Positions 39,835 through 49,660 are shown, counted from the stretch's first letter. The stretch is DNA of 64,000 nucleotides from Anthracocystis setariae (GCA_928724745.1 CAKMXJ010000023.1:248001-312000), one strand, 5' to 3'. A program made the numbers and translations. Notes: generated by a model from the letters alone, not told the origin.

Positions 39835-41760
39835 AGATGCCTGGTAAGTACCGTCCGGGACCCGGGAGGCGGGTTAAGAACATGTGCTGACGTTCTCTTC
39901 TTTTTGCTTTTACCGCAACAGCAACAAGATCCTCCACCCGGCGAGGTGGCTCCGGCGCTGGGGTGTCGGGAGGCTCTGCCCCCGCCCCCGGCGACAACAA
40001 TGACGTGGACGAGTCCCGGGGCGTTGGTGCCCCGGAGGTAGTGGACGAGTCCCGGGGTGTGAATGCCCCGGAGGTTGTGGATGAGTCGGGTCACTATGTG
40101 GCCCAAGAGGGAGACGTAGTCTCCCTGTACGTGGACGAGTCCCCCCGTGCTCCCGCAAGGGGAAGCTGACCCCGATTTGGTCCCGGGTGTCAGGGGTGTG
40201 GACGAGTCCCCGGCGCAGGCTTCGGCCTCGCACCGGGAAGATAGGCAAAGGGCTCCCGGTCCCCCGGACAATGGCTCCGGCAGCGTGGTGGTCCCCCCTA
40301 GTGGGGCTACCCCCGGGTCCTCGAACGTGGCCGCCCCGACTCCCGGGCGTGGCGTACCGATCGGGGATCCCGGTAGGCTGGCGGAGCTGGTCCGGGAGGT
40401 GAGAGCGCGGGGTGCCCCTCCTGCTTCGGAGGGGTACGGGCAGTGCTGGTCTTGCGCAAATAGCAAGAAGAAGCCGCACCCGCAATGCTCCCTGGGGTTC
40501 GCTCACCGGGACGTCGGGGGTCCGGAGGACCCCCGGGACGGTCAGCCTGCCGCGTGTGAGAGGTGCCATGTCGCGGGGTATCCCTGTGACTGGCAGGGGC
40601 GCGTCCCGGACATTACGGGACGCCAGGAGGGTGGCTTCCTCATGGAGGCTTATCTCACCCTCCGGGCCCGGGGTCAACGTCCGAACCCCGGGATGCCCTT
40701 CACCTCGTTCTCCGCGGCCGACCTCCCGGACTACCTGGCGGCCGAGTACGCCCCCGCGCGTGCTCGGTACGAGGCTCGGCGTCAAGCCAAAGCGGGAAGT
40801 CGTCCCCGGGCTCCCGAGTCTCCCGCTGGGCCGTCTACCGGTGGGGGCGGCACTGCCCCGGGCTCCCGGCCCCCTCGGGGTCAACGGGGGTGGAAACAAA
40901 CCACCCTCATCCCCGACGCTCCCTTGGCCCTGCGCCAGGTTTGTCCCTTCGATGCTCCGGGGGACCAACATATGGCCGGGGCCCGGGAGGCAGCATCCCA
41001 CGCGGCGGGAGTTATTGCCGCGCTGGTGCAGGTCCTTCGCCGGACCGCTGCTGTTGGGGCTGAGCGTCGCCTGGAGTGGTCCTCCCGGGACGAGAGCATC
41101 CTCCGTTACCTGGAGGGTGTGAGTGGTGCTTTCGAGAGCATCACCCGGGAGCTTGGCGTCCCGCTCCCTCCCCCGCCCCCCGTGGTGCCTGTGCCTGCCC
41201 CTGTCCCTGTCCCGGCTCCCGCCCCTGCCCCTCACCTTGTGGCGGCTCCCCGGCGACCCAACGCCGAAGCTGGGCCGTCTCGCCCCCGGGGTTCTCCTCT
41301 TCCGGGTTATACCCCGGCAACCCCGGAGATGGCCCGTGCCAAAAGGCAGGGTCCCGGGACGCCATCGCGGGAACGCGCTCCCCGGGCGAGTGGCTCCCGG
41401 CCTCAGACGGGGGGAAAGCGCCCCCCTCAGACGGGGGGTAAGCGCCTCCCGGGGAGCTTCCAAACGGGCGGGAAGCGTCTCCCGGTGGGTGGGCTCCGCC
41501 CTCCCTCTCCCGAACCGGAGAGGCGTGCCCAGCGCCGCCGTGCTCAGGCGGTGGTGCGGGACATGCGGGCCCCGATCCGTGCCCGTCGTCGGGGCAGCTC
41601 CCGGGACAACTCCCCGGGCGACTCCCGCGACGAGGAGTCCTCGGGGGCGGAGGAACGCAGCCGGGAGTCCGGGGAGGACTCCGACGAGGATGTGGTGATG
41701 GTGGACTCGGACGTATACGAGTCCCGTCCCCGCACCCCTCCTCGTAAGAAACGGAGGTAG
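39835..41760 (+). CDS. Element B antisense gene: zinc-cluster-like protein, 2 exons, one frame slip
   Basis: Exon 1 is only 7 nt (39835-39841, ATGCCTG), followed by an 80-nt intron with a GTAAGT donor and a pyrimidine-rich ACAG acceptor at 39921. Exon 2 runs 39922-41760 but changes frame at the C6 run 40141-40146, where a single extra C accounts for the shift. Before and after it the same VDES motif recurs (five copies), showing the two frames belong together. The second frame gives 537 residues: six cysteines (CWSC...C, CERCHVAGYPCDW), the block EGGFLMEAYL, GQRPNPG, LPDYLAAEY shared with element A, a proline-rich stretch, repeated QTGGKR units, and an acidic then basic end (SGEDSDEDVVMVDSD, PPRKKRR, a likely nuclear signal). 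Convergent with pol (gap 339 bp). Function unknown. Confidence 0.78.
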
Positions 41761-41842
41761 GAGCCCGGGAGTTCGGTCTGGTCGTGTGTCCGGGGTCATT
41801 AGGACCCCGGGAATGAAATTGTGTTTACCTCGAGTTCCCGCG

Positions 41843-41892
41843 TGTTGTGTGTGTGTGTGTGTGTGAGAGAGTGAGAGTGAGGGTGAGAGTGT
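41843..41892. repeat. (GT)n/(GA)n microsatellite between antisense gene and pol of element B
   Basis: A GT tract passes into GAGAGTGAGAGTGAG-type repeats. It lies in the 339-bp gap between the convergent 3' ends. Confidence 0.8.
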
Positions 41893-42099
41893 GTCGGTGA
41901 GCCTTCTGTCCCCTGGGCGTGGTGGCCGGGTCAAGGGAACACCCGGGGCAAACTGCGTTTGGCGGGATGCATAACTCCCGACCGCAGTCCCGCTTCCCGG
42001 ATCGGACCACTTCGTTCCCCGTTCCCTTGCTGATGCTTCCCAGGGTGACCTCGCTGGCCGCCCTCGCGCTGGGTTCCGAGGGGCGGGGGCGACCGGGAG

Positions 42100-45000
42100 T
42101 CAGCAGTCCCGGGAGCTAACTTGGCTCCCGGACTGCCGCCGATGGAATTCCTGGAGCAACTCCTGGCTATTCTCTAGGTGAGCCGCTGGCTCCCACGTAG
42201 GTTGGGTGTAGCCTGCCCACTTCACCCGGTACTGCCGCCCCCGACGTGTCTCCCGGGAAGCCACAATATCTTCCACTTCGAAGTCCTGTCGGTCGTCCTC
42301 CAGGCGCCGGGACGTCGGGGCGTGCTCGGAGGGCCGGGTGTCCGGGGAGTGCGGTTCCAGGAGGCTGACGTGAAACACCGGGTGGATTTTCCAGGCGGGC
42401 GGGAGGTCCAACTTGTAAGCCCGGGAGCCTACCGCCTGGAGGACACGAAACGGTCCCGCTAACGGATTCCCTAGCTTCCGGGATGGTCGATCTTGACGCA
42501 GATGTCGGGTGCGGAGTAGCACCATGTCACCCCCGGAAAAAGACCGGTCCATCCTGGAGCGGTTTGCGTATCTAGACATCAGGGTGGCAGCGTGGTTAAT
42601 GTTGGTCCGGCAGTGTTGGAGGAGTCCCCGGAAAGCCAAATCGGAGGGCGGGATGCCATCCGGGGAAAGGGCTGGTGACCCGGGGAGGGTTTTCGGGGTG
42701 AAACCAAACAGGGGTAGGGTGGCCGGTAGCCCGGTAGTAGCTGACATTCTATTGTTTAGCGTAAGTTGGGCGTACGGTAACCAGGACGCCCAGTCGTCCT
42801 GCTGGTAGTTGACATAGAATCGGAGGAAAACCTCTAGATTTTGGTTAACACGCTCGGTTTGGCCATCTGTCTGGGGGTGATAGGCTGTGGAGAGGGCCGG
42901 GGTGGTCCCGAGGGCTGTTAAGATATCCTTCCACAGGGACGCTACAAAAGTGCGCCCCCGGTCCGACACGATGGCGTCCGGGAGTCCAAAATAGGCAAAA
43001 ACGCGGGAGAACAGCATGTGGGCAAGATCTTTGGCCGTATCGGACTTCCGGGCCGGGAGGAAAAGGGAGTACTTGGTGAGACGATCGACGACGACGAGGA
43101 TGGAGTCGAACGTGAGACCACCGACCCGGGAAACCGGGAGACCCTCAATATGGTCCATCGTGATGGTCCCGAACGGCCGGGTCGGGGCGTCGAGCGGGAG
43201 CAGCAGTCCGTAAGGCTTATGCCGGGGCGCTTTAGCGCGCTTACAGGCTCCACAGGTCCGAACGTATTCTGTGACATCGTGCTTGAGATTGGGCCAGGAA
43301 TGATGACGACGGACCAGTTCCAGGGTAGCGGCCACTCCCGGGTGTCCCGCCGTCGGGTGGTCGTGATAGCGCTCTAGGATTCGTTTCACTTCGGCGGGGG
43401 ACGCGGGGCTGGTCGGGAGCGGGTCGGGGCCCGGGGCTACGTCAGATACCCGGTGCGCGGCCGGGGTTCGTTGTGCCGCCAGCCCGGAATCTTGGAACAG
43501 GTGAGGGGGTAGGAGGACCGCGACGTTAGCGGGGTCATGCTGATGGTTGGTAGTGGTGGTGTTGGGATGACCATCGGAGCGCCGGGACAGAGCGTCCGGG
43601 CGGGTTGCCTGGGTCCCGGGTCGGTACGTAATGGTAAACGTGAATTCCCCGAGAGCCATGCTCCACCGGGCCTGCCGCCTGTTAAGTTGCCGTTTCGTTT
43701 GGAAATATTGGAGGGCCTGGTGGTCGGTGAGCACCTCAAACGGCTCCTGGAGCCCGTGGAGGTAATGTCTCCATTCCTGCAACGCATCTACGATTGCTAG
43801 GAGTTCTTTATCGTGGATTTCGTAATTACGCTCTGCGGGTTGCATCTTTCGCGACCAATAGGCTACCGGATGGAGCCGGTGGGTCGAGGGCCGGGGTACG
43901 GCCTCGGGGTCGGTCCCCGGGGCGGCGTACCACTGTGAGAGTACGGCAGCCACGACGTAATCGCTAGCATCTGTTTCGATCACTGTGAGCCGGGAAGGGT
44001 CGAAGTGTTGTAGGATTGGGGCGGTAGTGAAGGCTTCTTTGAGTCGGGTGAAAGCCTCCCGCTCCCGGGGCTCCAGGTTGATCTTACCGGAGGCCTTGTT
44101 CTTAAGCCGATCGGTGAGCGGGGACGCCACCCGGGAGTAGTGCCGGATGAAGCGGCGATAGAAGTTGGCAAACCCTAGAAAGACCTGGATGTCCCGGATG
44201 GTGACCGGTTCTGGCCAGGACGACACCGCGTCCACCTTACCGGGGTCCATGCTGATCCCCCCGGGACTGACCCGGTACCCGAGGAACTCGACAGACGAGG
44301 TCCCGAAGTCGCATTTTCCCGGGGCACAGTACAGCTTGTGGTCCCGGAGACGTCCCAACACCTCCCGGACGTGAGAGGTGTGTTCTGCGGGGTCGGCGGA
44401 AAATATGAGGATATCATCCAAATACACTATTACGGTGACATCCAAGAGGTCGTGGAGAACGTGGTTCATAAGACGCTGGAAAGTGGACGGGGCGTTACAT
44501 AGTCCAAAGGGCATAACTAAGTATTCGTAGCTCCCGTACCTGGTCCGGAAGGCTGTTTTCCATTCGTCGCCCTCCGCGATGCGGACAAGATTGTAGGCCC
44601 CCTTAAGATCCAATTTCGTGTAAATCTTAGCCCGGGAGAGGCAGTCCAGGTGCTCGGAGATCAGGGGAATCGGATACTTGTCTTTGACGGTGATGCTGTT
44701 GAGGGCCCGGTAGTCGACGCAAAGGCGGAGTTTGCCATCTTTCTTCGGGACGAAGATGATAGGGGCGGCTGCCGGGCTCTTGGACGGCCGGATGAACCCT
44801 ATCTCAAGCATCTTATCAAGATAGGCCTTAAGCTCCTCCATTTCTCTCCCGGAGAGGGAGTATAGTGCGCCATGTGGGATCTGGGCTCCGGGGAGGAGGT
44901 TAATCTGGTGGTCGTGAGGCCGGCGAGGCGGGAGCACATCGGCGTTGGCCTCATTGAACACGTCCGAGAAGTCCCGGTACTCTTCCGGGAGGCCTGGGGC

Positions 45001-45770
45001 CCGGGATGGCTCCAAGGAGCTGGGGTGGATAGCGAAACAGTTCTCCCCCGGGACGGGATCCTGTCCATTGGTAAGCAGCGGGGGGCCGGTAGGTTGAACC
45101 GGGGTGGTGGCATAACCCCCTCCTCCCGGGAGCGGGAAGTGCATGGTTTGGGTTTGATAATTGAGTACCGGTTCGGTCTTCTCAATCCAATCCATTCCGA
45201 GGATGATATCATAGTCGGAGATGCGGGGTGCGACATAGAATTGATGATTCAGGGTAACCGGGACGCCCGCAAGGCTGACCGATGCCCGGAGAGCGTGGGT
45301 AATAGCCTCTGAGCGGGAATCGAAGGTTGCTGTACGTACCGGGGCCCGGAGGGCCTCCGGGACGCCCACCTCCCAATCCAGCATGGCCCTGTCCACAAAA
45401 GAAGCGGTGGCGCCCCCGTCGATTAGGGCCCGGGCACGGCACCCGGCCAGCGTGACCCAGCACTCATACACCGGGATGCTGGGGTGTCGGTGTACCCGGA
45501 TGGTGTCCCCGCTGATCACCGGCTCGGCGGGGGGGATGAGGGCCGCTACATGGCTCCTGAGATCCACGAGCCCCGGGTCCTGGCGAAGTTGGGCGATGTT
45601 GGCCCTCACCGGGAGAGTCTGAGGGTGGTCGGTGAACTCGGGGTCCCACTCCGGGTCATAGGAAAGGACGGAGCGGTCATCGGGTAGGTCATCCTCGCCG
45701 TTGGTAGGTGTGGCTTCGTCCTCACCGGACCACCGGGTCTCCGGGACGTCCGGGACCAGGGGTTGGACCA
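42100..45770 (-). CDS. Element B pol: protease, RT, RNase H, integrase, chromodomain
   Basis: One uninterrupted frame on the minus strand. Its open codons reach back to 45957, but coding similarity begins at the frame change 45770-45774, so pol is fused to or shifted from gag rather than having its own start. Domains in order: retropepsin (ALIDGGATASF), RT (FVPKKDGKLRLCVDYRALN, catalytic YLDD near 44414-44425), RNase H (VIETDASDYVVAAV), integrase zinc finger (HPGVAATLELVRRHHSWP, CGACKRAK), D-D-E core (TMDHIEGLP, VSDRGRTF, HPQTDGQTERVNQ), GPY/F-like domain (LAGPFRVLQAVG), chromodomain (QYRVKWAGYTQPTWEP). No internal stop and all catalytic acids are present. Strong similarity throughout to element A pol. 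Likely competent for enzyme activity if gag-pol is expressed. Confidence 0.94.
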
Positions 45771-46987
45771 AAAAGCTCGCCGTTGGCGGGGTCCAGGATG
45801 GCCACGTTGGCCCGGAGGGGCCGAGTCTGGGCGGCCTTTGGGCAGTCCCGGACTGCGTGAGGGCCCCCGCACCCGTAGCAGAGGTTGTTTTCCCGACGGT
45901 ACTTGCGGACCTCGTCGGGAAGCTCCCGGCTGGCCAGCCCGGGGCGGGGCGGGTCACCCCGCTTGTTGGGGGTCTCGCGACGGGGTACCATCGGATTGGG
46001 TGGGCGACCGCCCCGAAGTTCGGGACGGCGTTCCGGGCGACCCGGGGGGTCCGAGTGACCCGGGGTCACCAAGCCGATTTCGTACATTCGCTGCTCGGTT
46101 CGGATAGCGGTGTCAATGTACTCGTGCAGGTCGTGGGTCTCCACGTGGAGGAGCTTCTGCCGGAGGCTCTCCCGGAGGCTAAGCTGGAAGGTAGTCAACA
46201 ATTGCTGATTGTCGGTAGCGTTAGCCTTAGTGGCTAGGGCCAGGAACTCGGCAGCGTGAGCGCTAACGCTTCCCGATTGACGCAACCGCTGGAGCTTGAC
46301 CCGGGCGGTGTGTCCCGGGTTGGGATCCCCATAGGTGCGGCGAAGATCGGCACAGAACGTATCCCATTTGTGGAACAGGTTGATTTCCGGGCGGGCCTGG
46401 CGCAGGTTGCGGAGTCGCTCCCGGGGTACACCCGAAATATGGGCTAGGGCCCATAAGACACGGCGGGGGTCGGAGGGGAAGCGTGCCGGGTTAAGATCGA
46501 AATGGAGGGTGCATTGTTCGATGAAAGCCTCCAGCTCGTCGCGCTTACCGTCCCAGGAAGGGGCGGCAACGCTAACTTCCGGGGTCTTGACCCGGGAGGA
46601 GTAGTCCTCCGTAAGGTCCCAGTTGGTAGCTACGACGGGAGCTCCCGGGGGTACCGGCTGGGGATTGGCCTCGCGCTCGCCCATAAGGCGAGTAGCGCGG
46701 GCGTACCGTTCTTCCGAGGTCTCGCGTTCCGGAGAAAGGTCTCCCGGATGCCCCATGGGCGGGAGGCTAGGTTCTGCCGGGATCGGGACGGCGGCGTCGG
46801 GGGCTCGACCACCGTTGAGCAGCCGGATCTGGTCGGCCAATCCTCCGACCAGGGCGGTTAGGCTCTGCACGGCGGCGACTAGCCCCTGGACGGGGTCGCC
46901 TCCTGAATCGGGACTTTCGGGGGTAGGGCTGCCCGAACTCGTAACAGAGTCCGGGGAGCCGGGACGAGGCTGGCTACAGGTTTGCAT
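45722..46987 (-). CDS. Element B gag (capsid and nucleocapsid)
   Basis: 421 residues from ATG 46987 (MQTCSQPRPG). Disordered N-terminus, a possible short coiled coil, capsid domain (about residues 150-300; FIEQCTLHFDLNPARF, YGDPNPGHTARVKLQRLRQ), then a single zinc knuckle CYGCGGPHAVRDC, which is CX2CX3HX4C, one residue shorter than the usual CX2CX4HX4C. The frame passes the T5 run (plus 45770-45774) and stops 16 codons later. Pol is read in the +1 frame from that run. Either a programmed +1 shift or a one-base indel in a Tf1-like single frame would explain it. Gag coats the RNA and forms the particle. Confidence 0.9.
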   Translation of the reverse strand: MQTCSQPRPGSPDSVTSSGSPTPESPDSGGDPVQGLVAAVQSLTALVGGLADQIRLLNGGRAPDAAVPIPAEPSLPPMGHPGDLSPERETSEERYARATRLMGEREANPQPVPPGAPVVATNWDLTEDYSSRVKTPEVSVAAPSWDGKRDELEAFIEQCTLHFDLNPARFPSDPRRVLWALAHISGVPRERLRNLRQARPEINLFHKWDTFCADLRRTYGDPNPGHTARVKLQRLRQSGSVSAHAAEFLALATKANATDNQQLLTTFQLSLRESLRQKLLHVETHDLHEYIDTAIRTEQRMYEIGLVTPGHSDPPGRPERRPELRGGRPPNPMVPRRETPNKRGDPPRPGLASRELPDEVRKYRRENNLCYGCGGPHAVRDCPKAAQTRPLRANVAILDPANGELFGPTPGPGRPGDPVVR

Positions 46988-47023
46988 AGTAGCTGGGGTC
47001 TCCGCGTTGATGGCAACGGGGAG

Positions 47024-47033
47024 GTCGATTGTA
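47024..47033 (-). other. Element B self-priming primer-binding site
   Basis: On the minus strand TACAATCGAC just inside the 5' LTR, exactly complementary to GTCGATTGTA of the LTR (plus 47207-47216). Identical in sequence and offset to element A even though the LTRs otherwise differ. Confidence 0.8.
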
Positions 47034-47034
47034 A

Positions 47035-47393
47035 TGTTATGCTCCTGGGGTCTTAGAACCTCGGAACGTGGCGGTGCGTCTGTGTCGAGGCCAGGGGCGT
47101 GGTACCGGGTGTTGCTCCCGGGATCGTTGCCAAGCTAGCGGAGTGGGTGAGCGGGAGATCGGGAGAAGGTCTGATATTTCCACCTACTAGAGTGAGTAAG
47201 CTAAAATACAATCGACGTCTTAACGTGAGCGTGGTGGAATCAGGACGTGGGATTATGTGGTCTCCCGGATACCCCCCGGGAGATGCCGCAGTCTGCCCCG
47301 ATCACCGATCCGGGGCTATATCGGGGGGAACTACCCCCGCCCATGTTAATACTAAGACCGAACACTAACTCTCCCGATATCCCAATCGTAACA
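47035..47393 (-). repeat. Element B 5' LTR
   Basis: 359 bp with TG...CA ends (on the plus strand TGTTATGCTCC to TCGTAACA). It differs from the split 3' LTR at one position noticed. On the minus strand it holds GTCGATTGTA (plus 47207-47216), which complements the PBS just inside the LTR and so marks the probable 5' end of the transcript. Confidence 0.95.
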
Positions 47394-47992
47394 TTATCAC
47401 GCTTCGGAGACCCTTACTGTACTTGTCCTTTGGTGGAAGATGTTTTAACCGCCAGTTCCATCGGTCTCTGTGCAGTCACCTTTTGTATATTGCCGATCGG
47501 GGAGATGTAACCCCAGTCGCCCGTACGCTAATCATTTTTCTAGCAATCAGGAGGTGGTGCGAAAACTGCCTAATGTTGTTGTTGTAGCCTGTCACCGCCG
47601 CCACAAACATCGCAAAAAAGTTAATATTCGTCTTGCAGCCACCGAATCGTTCCGTTTTTAGCAATAATGTGGTTTTCTTTTTCATGCGACATTAGATGCG
47701 GACCCCAGAATAACTCGTAAAAAAAACTAAGTAAAATTAGTCCGCGAAAGCCAGGACCCACGGCTGCTTACATGGCTCCGGTGATGGATTCTTGCTGTTC
47801 TCACGTCATGGATCCACCCGGGGTTGCTTGAGAGGGTTCGCGGTCGTAGTTTTCCCATTTTCTACGACGTGATCTATATCGTAATAAGCGGAAAAGTTGC
47901 GTCCCCGAACCCACTAGAAACCACCCGGGACGGGTCAGTGGTGTTAGAAATCATAAATTCGGTATATCGGCGATTGGGGTTACATCTTATTA
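47394..47992. other. AT-rich spacer with degenerate MITE ends
   Basis: No gene. Two partial M1-family ends lie tail to tail at 47833-47872 and 47877-47912 (GGGTTCGCGGTCGTAG ... and GTAATAAGCGGAAAAGTTG ...). A partial M2-family end is at 47949-47983 (GGTATATCGGCGATTGGGGT). The first five bases (TTATC) are the element B target duplication. Confidence 0.55.
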
Positions 47993-48107
47993 CGTTTAGC
48001 GGGTTTTAGTCTTGCGCTGAGTGGCTAGAGTGAATTCTTCAATAAATCCCGGCAGACCGTTGTTTTGCTGTGAGATGTATCTCTCTGATTGGACAAGTTG
48101 ACCTTAC

Positions 48108-48291
48108 TCACATCGTAAAAAACGGAAAGTTGAGTCCGCGAACCCACCCCCTCACCCACCCGGGTTGGGTTCACTGCGAACCCACCCGGGGTGGCTCGGG
48201 GGTGGTTCCGGGGTGTAACCCCCCCAGCAACCACCCCGGGTGGGTGACAGGGTGGGTTCGCGGACTCAACTTTCCGCTTTTTACGATGTGA
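48108..48291. mobile_element. MITE-like foldback element M1 with 42-bp TIRs
   Basis: 184 bp. The left TIR 48108-48149 (starting TCACATCGTAAAAAACGG) and the right TIR 48250-48291 are inverted copies with one mismatch. The centre is GC-rich and itself partly palindromic (ACCACCCGGGGTGG-type words). No coding capacity. Partial relatives at 47833-47912 and 49661-49702. Confidence 0.88.
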
Positions 48292-48842
48292 ATCCCAATC
48301 GCCAATATACCAGATTCATGATTTTTCAATGGTTTCAACGATGTGTTCGTCTTTGAATTGGAGGTTACCGGATTTTTTATCCTTTGTTTAATCTTTCTTT
48401 TTCCCATTTTTTCCTTCTTCGTTCTCCTCTTCTTACTTCACTTTTTCTAACACTTCAATCATAATGCAGTCGTGAGAAGCGACCACACGAAAAAACAGAC
48501 CTGTGTGAATGTCGAGTCCGCGATCCAAGCTCGAAGCCATCCGGGTCGAGTAAGAGGTTGGGTTCGCTCCGCACTCACCCATATTGCCAAAGCAACAAAT
48601 GTGTCCGAGGGAGACAGGCATGGCGTAAAAAAGGTGGCCTGAAGCCAGAAACCTTTTGCTCCTTTCAAACTCACATTTTAAAAAAGGTGAAAATACGTCC
48701 GGAGAAGCCATGGAATTTGGGGTTGGCTCCAAACCAAGAAATCCATTCGGAATACCTGGCTTTGGGTACAGACTCTTCCTACGTTTCACGATGCAACTGT
48801 TGGAAATATCATGAATCAGGTGTATCGGCGATTGGGGTTATA
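48292..48842. mobile_element. MITE-like element M2 with ~50-bp imperfect TIRs
   Basis: The left end TCCCAATCGCCAATATACCA (48293 on) and the right end (reverse of GTATCGGCGATTGGGGTTAT, about 48821-48841) are inverted. Similarity runs about 50 bp inward (ATTCATGAT shared). The interior has an open frame of 118 codons on the minus strand with no recognised domain. It abuts M1 with no spacer. Confidence 0.65.
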
Positions 48843-49660
48843 CGCCCCCAATCAGTGATGCGCAGGGATCAATTGCATGGAGGCCAATGGGCCTGGTGGC
48901 TTAAACTTCCCAAGCAAGTGTCAAACACTGCAGGAGTTCATCCCATTGGTGAGGAAGACAGCCAATGAGATCAACTTGACAGACCATTGGACTGCCAGGT
49001 GTTCCTGACTCACTACAGAGCAACTCAACCATCTCCAGTGAGTAGCAGGAACCTCCAATCAGCTCTTGAGGCTCAAAACCCAAGAGACACAAAAGGTCTG
49101 CTCAACCTATCAGAGCAAGCAGACTCAGGAAACTTCCAGGAGGATGTGAGCTGTCCACCGGAAGCCACGCAAAGACATGACTTGTACAGTGGGTTGCAGA
49201 CCAGCCTCCAGGCAGATCACTACTGTACAAGAAGAAGGGATGTAGGGCCTCCAGGGAGACCTGGAGACCACCCAACTCATGTATATAAGCTTGGTTGCCC
49301 CCCGCCTTGCTGGTAAGGTCAGCTTGTCCAATCAGAGAGACACATCTCACAGCAAAACAACAAGTATGCTGGGATATCTTGAAGAATCCACTCTAGCCAT
49401 GCAGCGCAAGACTAAAACCCGCTAAAACTAATAGTAACTGAATAAAGAGAATCCGTCCCGCAGCCACCTCCAGCAGCCACACCGGGTGGCTGCGGTATCG
49501 AAGCCACCAAAGCGCAGCCACCGAAGGTGGATCCTAAAGCCGTTTTATCGCAACCAGCCGATCGAAGTTGGCTGCTGGGGATGGTTGCTAAACGGCAACT
49601 TCCTTCACACTTGTTTAGAGTATGAGTGTCCAGGAAGCAACCCTAGCAACAGTCCCCCTG

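Larger units (their letters stand above)
30563..47393 (-). mobile_element. Ty3/gypsy chromovirus element B (full length, interrupted by element A)
   Basis: Minus-strand LTR retrotransposon. The 5' LTR is at 47035-47393. The 3' LTR is split by element A into 30563-30901 and 39527-39546. Both LTRs are 359 bp with one difference noticed (C at 30672, T at 47144). The TSD is TTATC at 30558-30562 and 47394-47398. Without element A the unit is about 8.2 kb. Inside, in element order: self-priming PBS, gag, PR-RT-RNaseH-IN-chromodomain, an antisense spliced gene, a C/G-run polypurine tract. Order PR-RT-RH-IN and the chromodomain place it among chromoviruses; the self-complementary PBS places it with the Tf1/sushi group. 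One frame break separates gag from pol, at an A5/T5 run at 45770-45774. Confidence 0.96.
47993..49428. mobile_element. Long-TIR element H3 (Harbinger-like ends), filled with MITEs
   Basis: The left end (about 47993-48107, GTTTAGCGGGTTTTAGTC...) and the right end (49428 back to about 49310) are inverted copies over at least 110 bp. The right arm continues with the terminal region found in H1/H2, including a TATATAAGC box (49281-49289). Between them lie MITEs M1 and M2 and no transposase, so it is non-autonomous. Clear target duplications were not identified. Confidence 0.65.

Noticed and set aside
47990..49431. TTA target duplication for the long-TIR element
   Set aside because: TTA on the left and TAA on the right are inverted, not direct, copies and so belong to the TIR or are chance.
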